Positions 16,487 to 26,300 of a stretch of DNA of 64,000 nt are shown one piece after another (position 1 is the first letter of the stretch; each line of letters begins with the position of its first letter). This DNA comes from Amylibacter sp. SFDW26. GTDB taxonomy: Bacteria > Pseudomonadota > Alphaproteobacteria > Rhodobacterales > Rhodobacteraceae. The translations under genes were made by a program, and so were the position numbers. The stretch spans positions 28,666 to 92,665 of the forward strand of contig NZ_WEIC01000007.1 in the NCBI RefSeq assembly GCF_009184395.1, in the 5' to 3' direction. Under the pieces are notes generated by a model that ran no database searches, was not told where the DNA came from, and saw only the letters and a program-made list of their open reading frames with translations.

Positions 16487-18930
16487 TGGCCCAAAAATTA
16501 GTTATAATTGGGGCTGGCATGGCCTCTGGCCGTTTGATCGAGCATTTGTTGGATAATGATCCAAACGCATATGATATTACCCTTTTCAATGCAGAACCAC
16601 GCGGCAATTACAATCGCATCATGTTGTCCCCTGTCCTATCAGGCGAAAAGACATATGAAGATATCATCACACATTCAGATGATTGGTATGCAGAAAACAA
16701 TGTCACCACATATTTTGGTGAAGCTGTTACAACGATTGATCAGGATGCAAAAACGGTCACCTCAAAATCGCACACTGTTACCTATGATAAATTGGTTATA
16801 GCGACAGGATCTGCACCTTTCATCATTCCAGTTCCAGGTAAAGATTTGTCTGGCGTCATGGCTTACCGTGATTTGGATGATGTGAATAAGATGTTAGCGG
16901 CCTGTGACAAGAAAAACGCCAAAGCTGTTGTCATTGGCGGTGGCTTGTTAGGTTTAGAAGCAGCTGCTGGCTTAAAAGAGCAAGGCATGGATGTGACCGT
17001 ACTGCATATTGCAGGTCACTTAATGGAACGCCAGCTTGATCCTGCTGCGGGTCATCTATTGCGCAAAGAGCTGGAAAACCGCGATATCAAGATTCACACC
17101 GAAGGCTTTACCAAAGCGATTTTGGGCGAAGATAAGGTTGATGCTGTTTTGTTAGAAGATGGCACTATTTATGAAGCTGATATCGTTGTGATGTCCGCAG
17201 GCATTCGCCCCGAAACGCGCATTGCAACAGACTTGGGCCTTCATGTGGAACGTGGCATCGTCGTGGATGATGGCATGCAAACAAGCGACCCAAATATTTT
17301 TGCAGTTGGTGAGTGTATTGAACATCAAGATCAACTTTATGGTTTGGTTGCCCCTCTTTATGATCAAGCTAAAGTGTTAGGTGCAAATTTGCTTGGCGGA
17401 GATGAGATTTTCAGCCCCGTGGAAATATCAACAAAACTCAAAGTTACGGGATGCGATCTGTTTTCTGCTGGTGATTTTGCAGAAGGGTCAGACCGCGAGG
17501 AAATCGTTTTCCGCGATGCAGTACGCGGCGTATACAAACGCCTGATAATCCAAAAAAACATCATCATTGGCGCTGTTATGTACGGCGATACAGCTGATGG
17601 TGGCTGGTTCTTGCAAAAAATCAAAGATCGCGAAGATATATCCGAATTGCGCGACACATTAATCTTTGGACCAAATTTTGCGAGCGGGGCACCATCGGAC
17701 CCGTTGGCAGCCGTTGCAGCCTTGCCGCTTGATGCTGAAATCTGCGGTTGTAACGGCGTTTCTAAAGGCGACATATTAGCAGCCATCGAAGGTGGCGCAG
17801 ACAGTTTAGACGCGGTTAAAATGCTAACCAAAGCCTCTACATCCTGTGGGACGTGTGCTGGATTAACAGCCCAAGTTGTACAGATTGGATTGGGCGATGA
17901 CTTTGTGCTGCCAGAGGCAGATACAATCTGTAAATGTTCTGATTACAGCCATGACGATGTACGCAAGCTTATAATTTCAAAAGAGCTGAAAACCATTCCT
18001 GACATAATGCAGGAATTACAATGGAAAACGTCTTGCGGATGCATCACCTGCCGCCCTGCCCTAAACTATTACTTAGTATGTGCATGGCCGGGTGAATATG
18101 TGGATGATGGTCAAAGCCGTTACATCAATGAGCGTGTTCATGCGAACATTCAAAAGGATGGCACCTATTCAGTTGTTCCACGTATGTGGGGCGGCATTAC
18201 AACCCCCGATGAATTGCGTGCGATTGCTGATGCAGCGGATAAGTACAACGTACCGACTGTGAAAGTAACAGGTGGGCAGCGGATTGATTTATTGGGCATC
18301 GAAAAAGAAGACCTACCTGCAATTTGGTATGATTTGAACGAAGCTGGCATGGTGTCAGGCCAAGCCTATGCAAAAGGTTTACGGACTGTGAAAACTTGTG
18401 TGGGTTCAGATCATTGCCGTTTTGGGACACAAGACAGTACAGGACTTGGTATTCAGCTTGAAAAAGCAATGTGGGGTGCATGGTCACCGCATAAATTCAA
18501 ACTTGCCGTATCTGGTTGCCCACGCAATTGCGCAGAGGCAACTTGTAAGGATTTAGGCATCATCTGTGTCGACAGCGGATATCAAATCCTTGTCGGCGGC
18601 GCTGCTGGTATGGATTTACGTGAAACAGAGTTGTTGGCTCAGGTTACAACCGAAGAAGAGGCATTAGAACTGGCCTGTGCATTTTATCAACTGTACCGCG
18701 AAGGCGCACAATATTTGCACCGCCCTTATAAATGGATTGCAAAGGTTGGTTTGGATTGGGTCAAAGGACAATGTGTTGAGGACGTTGAGAACCGTAAAGC
18801 ATTGGCCGGTCGGTTCCATTATTCACAGACATTCTATCAAGTTGATCCTTGGGCAGAGCGCGCGTCCAAAGGCAAAGATGCCTATGAATATTCCCCATTA
18901 GCAGATTTTTCAAAGGTGGCAGCAGAATGA
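16486..18930 (+). CDS. nirB: Assimilatory nitrite reductase [NAD(P)H], large subunit
   Basis: 814 residues, full length. Order: FAD/NAD(P)H pyridine-nucleotide disulfide oxidoreductase domain (N-terminal VIIGAGMASG, second dinucleotide site VVIGGGLLGLEAA), two BFD-like [2Fe-2S] modules (CGCNGVSKGD...CGTCAGL and CKCSDYSHDD...CGCITCRPAL), then the sulfite/nitrite reductase half with the siroheme-[4Fe-4S] cysteines in CVGSDHCRFG and SGCPRNCAEA. It reduces nitrite to ammonium with six electrons from NAD(P)H. Cytoplasmic; partner is NirD, whose gene overlaps by 4 bases. Confidence 0.95.
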   Translation: MAQKLVIIGAGMASGRLIEHLLDNDPNAYDITLFNAEPRGNYNRIMLSPVLSGEKTYEDIITHSDDWYAENNVTTYFGEAVTTIDQDAKTVTSKSHTVTYDKLVIATGSAPFIIPVPGKDLSGVMAYRDLDDVNKMLAACDKKNAKAVVIGGGLLGLEAAAGLKEQGMDVTVLHIAGHLMERQLDPAAGHLLRKELENRDIKIHTEGFTKAILGEDKVDAVLLEDGTIYEADIVVMSAGIRPETRIATDLGLHVERGIVVDDGMQTSDPNIFAVGECIEHQDQLYGLVAPLYDQAKVLGANLLGGDEIFSPVEISTKLKVTGCDLFSAGDFAEGSDREEIVFRDAVRGVYKRLIIQKNIIIGAVMYGDTADGGWFLQKIKDREDISELRDTLIFGPNFASGAPSDPLAAVAALPLDAEICGCNGVSKGDILAAIEGGADSLDAVKMLTKASTSCGTCAGLTAQVVQIGLGDDFVLPEADTICKCSDYSHDDVRKLIISKELKTIPDIMQELQWKTSCGCITCRPALNYYLVCAWPGEYVDDGQSRYINERVHANIQKDGTYSVVPRMWGGITTPDELRAIADAADKYNVPTVKVTGGQRIDLLGIEKEDLPAIWYDLNEAGMVSGQAYAKGLRTVKTCVGSDHCRFGTQDSTGLGIQLEKAMWGAWSPHKFKLAVSGCPRNCAEATCKDLGIICVDSGYQILVGGAAGMDLRETELLAQVTTEEEALELACAFYQLYREGAQYLHRPYKWIAKVGLDWVKGQCVEDVENRKALAGRFHYSQTFYQVDPWAERASKGKDAYEYSPLADFSKVAAE

Positions 18931-19265
18931 ATGATTTTGTAGATATTGGTGCTGTGGAAGATATCCCTGTGCGTGCTGCACGTGTTGTGAAAACTCCACA
19001 AGGCTGTATTGCTGTTTTTAGAACAGCAACAAATAAAGTCTATGCCATCGATGATAAATGCCCACATAAAGGCGGGCCATTATCGAATGGTATTCAGCAT
19101 GATGAAAGCATCACTTGTCCCTTGCATAATTGGGTGTTTGATTTGAATACAGGTCAGGCAAAAGGGGCAGATGAAGGTTCTGTAAAAACATACACGATCA
19201 AAGTTACAGATGGTCGTATTCTAATGGATACATCAGAGTTTATTCCTGAAATGGCTGCGGAATGA
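18927..19265 (+). CDS. nirD: Nitrite reductase small subunit (Rieske-type)
   Basis: 112 residues with Rieske [2Fe-2S] ligands still present: CPHKGGPLSNG (C-x-H) and CPLHNWVFDL (C-x2-H). NirD in enterobacteria usually lacks these ligands; retention is common in alphaproteobacterial versions. Overlaps nirB upstream and nasA downstream by 4 bases each, so all three are translationally coupled. Confidence 0.9.
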   Translation: MNDFVDIGAVEDIPVRAARVVKTPQGCIAVFRTATNKVYAIDDKCPHKGGPLSNGIQHDESITCPLHNWVFDLNTGQAKGADEGSVKTYTIKVTDGRILMDTSEFIPEMAAE

Positions 19266-21895
19266 CAGCCACACGTACAACTTGTGCATATTGCGGTGTT
19301 GGCTGTGGAATTATCGCAAACAATGGTGCGAATGGTGAGGTTGAGATCAAAGGCGACCCTGACCATCCTGCAAATTATGGGCGCTTATGTACAAAAGGCA
19401 AAACACTTGGTGAAACACTATCATTAGAAGACCGCCTGCTTACGCCTATGATTGATGGAAAACAGGCCTCTTGGGATCACGCAACGGATTTAGTTGCCGA
19501 AAAGTTTAAAAAAACAATCGCCAAACACGGCCCAGATAGTGTTGCGTTTTATGTTTCAGGTCAATTATTGACCGAAGATTACTATGTCGCCAATAAATTG
19601 ATGAAGGGTTATATTGGCTCTGCAAACATCGATACGAATTCTCGTCTGTGCATGGCTTCATCTGTTGCTGGTCACAAACGCGCCTTTGGTACAGATACTG
19701 TGCCAGGAACGTATGAGGACTTAGAAACTGCTGATCTGATTGTTCTAGTCGGATCAAATCTAGCTTGGTGCCATCCTGTGCTGCATCAACGCATTATCGA
19801 TGCAAAAGATACCCGTGGCACTAAAATCATCAATATTGACCCCCGTAAAACCGCTACGTCAGAAATGGCAGATGTTCATTTAAATATTAGACCTGGTGGT
19901 GATGTCGCTTTATTCAATGGCCTATTAACAGCCATTTCTAACGCTGACGCAATAAACGCCGAATACGTTAAAAGCCATGTAAATGGGTTAGAAGATGCTC
20001 TGAAAGCAGCACAGAAAATGGACATCCCCGCGATTTCTGCGCTGACAGGGCTAACTCCTACTCAACTATCCGAGTTCTATTCGGCCTGGATAAATACGAA
20101 GCGTGTAGTCACAATATATTCTCAAGGTGTGAATCAAGCTTCAGATGGATCTGACAAAGTAAATGCCATCATAAACTGCCACCTAGCCACTGGGCGTATT
20201 GGCACAGAAGGTTGTGGGCCTTTTTCCATAACGGGGCAACCTAATGCGATGGGTGGACGCGAAGTTGGTGGTTTGGCTAATATGCTAGCAGCCCACCTTG
20301 ATATAGAAAACTCACAACATCGCACTGTAGTCAGAGATTTTTGGGATGCCCCTAATTTACCATCAAAAGCAGGGTTAAAAGCGGTCGACCTCTTTGACGC
20401 TTGTGCAGATGGCAAAATCAAAGCCTTATGGGTGATGTGCACAAATCCTGCTGTCAGCATGCCACGCGCAAATGATGTAAAAGCAGCAATCGAAGCGGTC
20501 GATTTTGTTGTTGTATCTGACATCGTACAAGACACCGACACCACAGCGCTAGCAGATGTTTTATTACCTGCAACAGGTTGGGGCGAAAAAGATGGTACTG
20601 TTACCAATTCAGAACGCCGTATTTCGCGCCAACGTTCATTTTTAAGCCCTCCACATCAAACCAAACACGATTGGCAAATTATATGTGAGGTTGCTGCAAA
20701 AATGGGTTGGGGCAACGCATTCAACTATGAATATCCAAGTGAAATATTCAGCGAATGGGCCGCGATGACAAAGCTTTCTGTCGACGCACAGAAAGATCTA
20801 GATTTAACGAATCTAACAAACATGCATAACAACGAATATGACGATTTGCCCCCCATACAGTGGCCTGTAACTGCGGATAGGTCAGATACTCGGTTTTTTG
20901 CCAATGGGGGATATTTCACGGCCGATGGCAAAGCGCGTATGTTACCCATTACACCAAGAGAACCTGCAAATGTGCCTTCATCTGAATACCCTTTCATTTT
21001 AAATACAGGGCGTATCCGCGATCATTGGCATACAATGACACGCAGTGCTAAATCTTCCACACTGAGCACACATATTGCCGAACCATTTCTTGAACTTAAT
21101 CCCGCGGATGCAGAACGTTTAAATATCAAACAGGCTGAACTGGTACAGGTGAACAGCCCACATGGATATATTATACTACGCACATTGATCACTGACCGCA
21201 CACAAGTTGGTCAAGTCTTTGCTCCCATACATTGGACATCACGGTGGGCGGCTTGCGGCCGCGTTGATACGGTTGTTACATCCGTTGTTGATCCCGTATC
21301 TGGGCAACCAGAATTGAAGCGAACACCCATATCCATATCCCATTACAAAGCGAAATGGTTTGGATTTGCAGTCGTCAAAGACGAACCGTTTCCAACATCT
21401 GGTTATTGGGCAAAAGCCAAAACTCACTCAGGCTGGCGTGTAGAAATGGCAACCTTAACTGCACCCGATGATTTCGAACAATTTACACGTGACCAACTCG
21501 GAATAAAAACCGCTCAAGCTGTAACTTATTCCGATATAGCGACAGGACAAAACCGGATCGCATTATCTGAAAATAATACTTTGCTTGGTATAATGTTTGG
21601 CGCAACTAATCCTGTAAGTTTATCACGCAACTTCGCTATAGATGCATTCGATCGAAACGATGAAATGGATATCCTAGCGGGCTTTGCTGGCTCTAAAACT
21701 TTCGATGCTGGCCCTACAATCTGTTCATGCTTTAATGTTGGCATCAATACGCTTGTTAAATTGATTGCATCTGGTAAGGCCGCAACACTTGAAGATATTG
21801 GCGCAAATCTGCAAGCTGGAACAAACTGTGGGTCATGTCGACCAGAATTGATGGGGCTCTTACAAAACCACCAACCAAAGATTGCCGCTGAATGA
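19262..21895 (+). CDS. nasA: Assimilatory nitrate reductase, catalytic subunit
   Basis: 877 residues of the molybdopterin oxidoreductase family: N-terminal [4Fe-4S] ligands C8-x2-C11-x3-C15 and a later Cys (RLCTKG), the Mo-bis-MGD core (LCMASSVAGHKRAFGTD, GNxx type motifs, TGRIGTEGCGPFSITGQPNAMGGREVGG), the molydopterin-dinucleotide binding domain (NTGRIRDHWHTMTRSAKS), and a C-terminal BFD-like [2Fe-2S] module (CSCFNVG...TNCGSCRPEL). No Tat signal is present, so it is cytoplasmic. It reduces nitrate to nitrite for NirBD; its electron donor subunit is not separately encoded here. Confidence 0.95.
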   Translation: MTATRTTCAYCGVGCGIIANNGANGEVEIKGDPDHPANYGRLCTKGKTLGETLSLEDRLLTPMIDGKQASWDHATDLVAEKFKKTIAKHGPDSVAFYVSGQLLTEDYYVANKLMKGYIGSANIDTNSRLCMASSVAGHKRAFGTDTVPGTYEDLETADLIVLVGSNLAWCHPVLHQRIIDAKDTRGTKIINIDPRKTATSEMADVHLNIRPGGDVALFNGLLTAISNADAINAEYVKSHVNGLEDALKAAQKMDIPAISALTGLTPTQLSEFYSAWINTKRVVTIYSQGVNQASDGSDKVNAIINCHLATGRIGTEGCGPFSITGQPNAMGGREVGGLANMLAAHLDIENSQHRTVVRDFWDAPNLPSKAGLKAVDLFDACADGKIKALWVMCTNPAVSMPRANDVKAAIEAVDFVVVSDIVQDTDTTALADVLLPATGWGEKDGTVTNSERRISRQRSFLSPPHQTKHDWQIICEVAAKMGWGNAFNYEYPSEIFSEWAAMTKLSVDAQKDLDLTNLTNMHNNEYDDLPPIQWPVTADRSDTRFFANGGYFTADGKARMLPITPREPANVPSSEYPFILNTGRIRDHWHTMTRSAKSSTLSTHIAEPFLELNPADAERLNIKQAELVQVNSPHGYIILRTLITDRTQVGQVFAPIHWTSRWAACGRVDTVVTSVVDPVSGQPELKRTPISISHYKAKWFGFAVVKDEPFPTSGYWAKAKTHSGWRVEMATLTAPDDFEQFTRDQLGIKTAQAVTYSDIATGQNRIALSENNTLLGIMFGATNPVSLSRNFAIDAFDRNDEMDILAGFAGSKTFDAGPTICSCFNVGINTLVKLIASGKAATLEDIGANLQAGTNCGSCRPELMGLLQNHQPKIAAE

Positions 21896-22881
21896 CTGAT
21901 TTCGCAAAATATGTGTATGCAATGGGCCGAGGTCCATCCAAAGGGCGCAATTTAACGCGCACAGAAGCCATGGATGCGATGGCTCAAATATTAGCTGGCC
22001 AAGTAGATCCCCATGCTATTGGTGCGCTTTTAATGTTGATGCGTTATCGCGGGGAGACGCCAAATGAAATTGCTGGCTTTGTTGATGCCATGCGCATGGG
22101 TTCAACTAAATGGGCAGAATTAAATATAGCGCTAGACTGGCCAAGTTACGCTGCGGGGCGCACCCGCGGTTTACCGTGGTTTTTACTATCTGCAAAACTT
22201 GTAGCATCCGCAGGTTTCCCCATCATGTTACATGGTTGGAATTCGCACCAAAACACCATTGCTAGCGTCACAAATGCCGTCCAAAATATCGGTATTCCCA
22301 CATGCAATACTATAGACGAAGCAAACGTTAGTTTGCGCGAAAACGGCATTATTTATTGTCCATTGCAAGCACTTGATCCTAATATTCTAAACCTGTTGAA
22401 ACTTCGAGATGTATTGGGTTTACGGTCAGCAATAAACACAGCGCTGCGGGCTTATAATCCAAGTCGCGCCCCTGTATCTGTTCAGGGCGTTTTTCATCCA
22501 AGTTACCGCACATTACAATCTCAATCGGCACTATTGCTAAAACAAGAAACGCTCGCTGTAATCAAAGGCGGCGGCGGTGAATTCGAATGTAATCCGACTA
22601 AAGACACCGAAGTTTTCATAGTACAATCGGATCAAGAAAATCAATATATTGCACCCGCAATTTTGTCAGATACAAAACGCTTATCTGATGCCTCAAATAT
22701 CACAGATGGACTACAAGCTTTATGGCAAGGTGAGATTGAAAACACCTTCGCAGAAAAAATCATCATATCAACTGCGGCTATAGCTCTTCATGCATGTAAT
22801 CCAGCGGGAACATATAAACACTCATTACAATATGCAGCTGACTTATGGACCCAAAGACCGCCCATAAACGCGAACGGATAG
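21892..22881 (+). CDS. TrpD2/YbiB-like phosphoribosyltransferase-family protein
   Basis: 329 residues resembling the anthranilate phosphoribosyltransferase fold: helical N-terminal domain (LTRTEAMDAMAQILAGQVDPHAIGALLMLMRYRGET) and a nucleoside-phosphoribosyl-type core, but lacking a convincing KHGN-type catalytic signature (MLHGWNSHQNT appears instead). The closest type is TrpD2 (YbiB), DNA-binding paralogues of TrpD without known biosynthetic role. Genes of this kind are repeatedly found in proteobacterial nitrate-assimilation operons. Overlaps nasA by 4 bases. The function in nitrate assimilation is unknown. Confidence 0.75.
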   Translation: MTDFAKYVYAMGRGPSKGRNLTRTEAMDAMAQILAGQVDPHAIGALLMLMRYRGETPNEIAGFVDAMRMGSTKWAELNIALDWPSYAAGRTRGLPWFLLSAKLVASAGFPIMLHGWNSHQNTIASVTNAVQNIGIPTCNTIDEANVSLRENGIIYCPLQALDPNILNLLKLRDVLGLRSAINTALRAYNPSRAPVSVQGVFHPSYRTLQSQSALLLKQETLAVIKGGGGEFECNPTKDTEVFIVQSDQENQYIAPAILSDTKRLSDASNITDGLQALWQGEIENTFAEKIIISTAAIALHACNPAGTYKHSLQYAADLWTQRPPINANG

Positions 22882-22885
22882 CTTT

Positions 22886-23833
22886 ATGAAAACCTTCCCT
22901 ATGTTTCTGAAAATGAAAAACCGCCGTGTATTAATCATAGGCGGTGGAGAACAAGCCGCGCAGAAAGCACGGCTGATCTTAAAGACAGAAGCTAAAATAT
23001 GTATCCTGGCAGACCATCTAAATTCTGAATTAGAACTTCTAAAAACCGAAGGTCACATAACCCATTTCACAGGGCCATTGACGATTGATTTGTTAAAATC
23101 ATCAATCCTTACATTCTCTGCAACCGGGTGTTCTGGTGCGGGCGCTGCACATGCAGCTTTAGCAGAACAAGCGAATAGCATAATTAACGTAGTTGACATG
23201 CCTGAATTTTGCGAGGCTATGACACCTTCAATTGTTGACCGTGATCCTTTTATCATTGCAATTGGCACTGAAGGAAATGCGCCAATCCTTGGCCGTCAAA
23301 TGAAGAGTAAGATTGAAACCTTTTTAGAACCAGGGCTGGGCCGATTAGTCTCATTCGCAGGAGCTATGCGCACTGATGTAGCTCAGTACATTGAAGAAAA
23401 ACAGAGGCGACCTTTTTGGAATTGGGTATTTAATGGAACGCCAAGACAAGAGTTCGGCAAAGGGAATGAACGCCGTGCATTTGAAATTATAAGAAAACAA
23501 ATCCAATCTAATGGCATCAATACTTATAAAAATGGGCATACTGTCATGATAGAAGTATTAGATTCTAACCCCGATAATTTAAGACTTAAGGATCTAAAGA
23601 GCCTTCAAGAAGCTGATCTAATCCACTTTAAAAGCGGGTTTCATGAAGACATATTAGAACTTGCAAGGCGTGATGCACTACGGCAGGCCTATACTCATCT
23701 TGAAAACATTCTAAACACTTTGAAAGAACCCAATATTAACGAATATAATGAAGGTAAAAATATCGTAGTATTATGCTCTAAGCCATTAGGATCGCTTTCC
23801 AAACCCAATCTAAAAGTTATTTCGACAGCCTGA
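22886..23833 (+). CDS. cysG: Siroheme synthase with vestigial SUMT domain
   Basis: 315 residues. Residues about 1-200 are the CysG-A/Met8 module: VLIIGGGEQAAQKA dinucleotide fold, VDMPEFCEAMTPSIVDRDPFIIAIGTEGNAPILGRQMKSK-type dimerisation and catalytic regions. They make sirohydrochlorin from precorrin-2 and insert iron. The remaining ~105 residues align only with the first part of the SUMT methyltransferase (NPDNLRLKDLKSLQEADLI... ILELARRDA) and then end; the downstream SAM-binding parts are missing, so uroporphyrinogen methylation must come from another gene. No leftover coding sequence follows the stop, so this is an old truncation rather than a simple frameshift. Supplies siroheme for NirB. 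Confidence 0.8.
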   Translation: MKTFPMFLKMKNRRVLIIGGGEQAAQKARLILKTEAKICILADHLNSELELLKTEGHITHFTGPLTIDLLKSSILTFSATGCSGAGAAHAALAEQANSIINVVDMPEFCEAMTPSIVDRDPFIIAIGTEGNAPILGRQMKSKIETFLEPGLGRLVSFAGAMRTDVAQYIEEKQRRPFWNWVFNGTPRQEFGKGNERRAFEIIRKQIQSNGINTYKNGHTVMIEVLDSNPDNLRLKDLKSLQEADLIHFKSGFHEDILELARRDALRQAYTHLENILNTLKEPNINEYNEGKNIVVLCSKPLGSLSKPNLKVISTA

Positions 23834-23931
23834 ATGTCGCAAACAGACAAAAAGGTGTCATTACGTTACTTTTAAATGTCAGACAATTGAAGTAAATAGA
23901 ATCCAGTAATTAATTCTATTAGGGTATGATA

Positions 23932-25053
23932 ATGGCTGGTGCTCAAATATTTCCTTCACGCAGGCTGCGTGCAACACCATTTAGCCGCCGCGTTGAAGCT
24001 GCAGGCGTTTCAGGGTACACAGTTTACAACCATATGTTGCTACCAACTGTATTTCAGGGTCTAGCTGAAGATTACCACCACCTTAAAAAATATGCCCAGA
24101 TTTGGGACGTTTCAGCAGAACGCCAAGTTCAATTAAAAGGCCCTGATGCGCATAAGCTTGCATGCATGATGAGCGCCCGTGATCTACGCAATGCTCAACC
24201 GGGTCGCTGTTATTATGCACCAATTTGTAATGAAAACGGTGGGCTTTTAAACGATCCAGTAGCTCTATGCATTGCAGAAGACACTTATTGGTTCTCTATT
24301 GCTGATAGTGATTTATTACACTGGGCAGCAGGATTAGCTCAAGGTATGGGATTAGACGTAGAAGTAACCGAGCCAGATGTATCACCACTAGCTATTCAAG
24401 GCCCAATGGCAGAAGATTTATTAGTAGATGTCTTTGGCCCAAAAATTCGTGATATTAAATTCTTCCGTTTCGCTTCTTTCCCTTTCAAGGGGCGGATGTT
24501 GAACATCGCGCGATCTGGCTGGTCAAAACAAGGTGGCTTTGAAATCTATTTGGATGATAGCAGCCTTGGTTTGGATTTATGGGATGCAATCGCCGAAAAG
24601 GGCGAACCTTATAATTTACGCGCAGGATGTCCTAACCTAATCGAACGTATCGAAAGTGGCCTATTCGGTTACGGCAATGATATGACGATTGAAGATACAC
24701 CGCTAGAGGTTGGCCTTGATAAGTATTGCGCCCTAGACAATGACGCAGAATTTATTGGCAAGGAAGCTTTATTGCGTCAGCGCAAAGAAGGCATTCAAAA
24801 GAAGCTAATGGGACTTACTATATTAGGTAACCAGTTGGAACCTGTATCCGTTCCTTTAGCTTGTTTGCACTCAGGTTCAAAAGTCGGCATTGTCACATCT
24901 GGTGTTTATTCCCCCGATTTGGACGCTAACATAGCATTTGCAATGCTCGATAAATCCGTTTGCGTACCAGGTACAGAGATAGAAGTAAGAACCAGTGGAA
25001 ATATTCAAATGGCTACGGTTTGTGAGATATCAAGCTTTGAAACATTAGCTTAA
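23932..25053 (+). CDS. dmdA: DMSP demethylase-like tetrahydrofolate methyltransferase (GcvT family)
   Basis: 373 residues from ATG 23932 (AGGG 7 bases upstream; ATG 23926 sits too close to it). Sequence from IFPSRRLRATPFSRRVEAAGV through GYTVYNHMLLPTVF, then LNDPVA, EPDVSPLAIQGP and RSGWSKQGGFEIYLD, ERIESGLFGYGNDMT, closely follows the roseobacter DmdA family of folate-dependent DMSP demethylases rather than glycine-cleavage GcvT. DmdA moves a methyl group from dimethylsulfoniopropionate to tetrahydrofolate, giving methylmercaptopropionate. Roseobacters also carry DmdA-like paralogues of unclear activity, so the assignment is to the family. It stands alone and converges with the glycosyltransferase gene (4-base overlap). 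Confidence 0.7.
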   Translation: MAGAQIFPSRRLRATPFSRRVEAAGVSGYTVYNHMLLPTVFQGLAEDYHHLKKYAQIWDVSAERQVQLKGPDAHKLACMMSARDLRNAQPGRCYYAPICNENGGLLNDPVALCIAEDTYWFSIADSDLLHWAAGLAQGMGLDVEVTEPDVSPLAIQGPMAEDLLVDVFGPKIRDIKFFRFASFPFKGRMLNIARSGWSKQGGFEIYLDDSSLGLDLWDAIAEKGEPYNLRAGCPNLIERIESGLFGYGNDMTIEDTPLEVGLDKYCALDNDAEFIGKEALLRQRKEGIQKKLMGLTILGNQLEPVSVPLACLHSGSKVGIVTSGVYSPDLDANIAFAMLDKSVCVPGTEIEVRTSGNIQMATVCEISSFETLA

Positions 25054-26285
25054 AGAACGTAATATCGTTGTTTTAATGCATTCCAAGCGGCTTTTCGAGA
25101 TTGTGTTTTTGTGTACACAGCATCTTGGTCATCCCCAATAAGATCATCACACGCTTGAACGGCCGTGAAGATAGTATTTTGTGCTCCTTTATCACACGAA
25201 AAACGAACGCTCCCAATTTTCAAGCTGTTTTCACGTATTTTGCTTTTCAACTTCGCTAGTTTAGAATGGCGCTTCCTAGGCATTTTTAACGCTGTGTCTA
25301 ACAAATCTAATTTATTTATGCTCTTCGCATATTGTTTTAAGCTTTGCACAAGTTCAGCACGCAATTTTGGAGTCATTTTATGTGCGTTTTCAACTATAAA
25401 TTCAAACCATGCAGCATAGTTTATTCTTGCTTTATCAATACCACCTATGACACGAGCGGTTTCTAAAGATAGAAAGAAGACTGCAGCGATGTTAGCTCCA
25501 AAATCCGCAACATCCAAATTTTTGTCGATAGCATTCTCTGCCATAAATTTCGCAGCAATCTCTGGAACCTCATTACCAAGAGCAATCTGTTTTTGCGATC
25601 CGCCGTTGCTTGCTGGGCTATACCCATTTAACGTAAATGGGTGGTCACAATACATAAGTTTGCCTCCCTTTAATAAGGAGAGATAACTAAAAAAAATATC
25701 TGGTATAGTACAATTAAAAAACTGGCCATCTGAAGTTTTTAAACTATCGAGGTAGGAACGCGAAACAACTCCATGATATAAAGCAGGATAATATTCTTCG
25801 CTCTTCAGGTTGCAATCCACAAGTTCTTGGGAAAGTTTAGTAACGTTAATTGTATCGACAGATCCAAATAATGAACTTTTCTTAAAGCGCACACCACCTG
25901 TTTTAGCATTACCATCTACTGGCCAGCCGTAGCGCACAAGAGGCCATTTTAAAACATCGGGGTTCTCATTAGATAAAATCTTCTTCAGGATTGGAATCTG
26001 GCGCGGTAAGACCCCATCATCATCTCCAAAGAACATGATATAATCACCTGTGCTGTGCTTTAGGCCGTTTTCAAAGTTAGCCCGCATCGAAACTCTCTGA
26101 CCAGTATTCACATATTTAAAACGCGGGTCATTTATCTTAGATAAAACCTCATACGTGTCATCTTGGCTTGCGTTATCACTAACGATGATCTCTACGTTTG
26201 GATCATCGACCGCCAATGCGGTTTTAACCGACTCGCGAAGATATTGAATACGTTCGCGTGTAGGGATAATAATGCTTAGTTTCAT
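25050..26285 (-). CDS. Glycosyltransferase family 2 protein
   Basis: 411 residues. A GT-A domain at the N-terminus: LSIIIPTRERIQYLRESV, VSDNASQDDTYEVL, and the metal/nucleotide-sugar motif F-G-D88-D89-D90. The C-terminal half (about 250-411) is helical and basic and not assigned. It is 15 bases downstream of the CmcI-like gene on the same strand, so the two are co-transcribed. Likely adds a sugar to an O-antigen or exopolysaccharide unit on the cytoplasmic face of the membrane. Confidence 0.8.
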   Translation of the reverse strand: MKLSIIIPTRERIQYLRESVKTALAVDDPNVEIIVSDNASQDDTYEVLSKINDPRFKYVNTGQRVSMRANFENGLKHSTGDYIMFFGDDDGVLPRQIPILKKILSNENPDVLKWPLVRYGWPVDGNAKTGGVRFKKSSLFGSVDTINVTKLSQELVDCNLKSEEYYPALYHGVVSRSYLDSLKTSDGQFFNCTIPDIFFSYLSLLKGGKLMYCDHPFTLNGYSPASNGGSQKQIALGNEVPEIAAKFMAENAIDKNLDVADFGANIAAVFFLSLETARVIGGIDKARINYAAWFEFIVENAHKMTPKLRAELVQSLKQYAKSINKLDLLDTALKMPRKRHSKLAKLKSKIRENSLKIGSVRFSCDKGAQNTIFTAVQACDDLIGDDQDAVYTKTQSRKAAWNALKQRYYVL

Positions 26286-26300
26286 ATTATTTTGCGTTTC

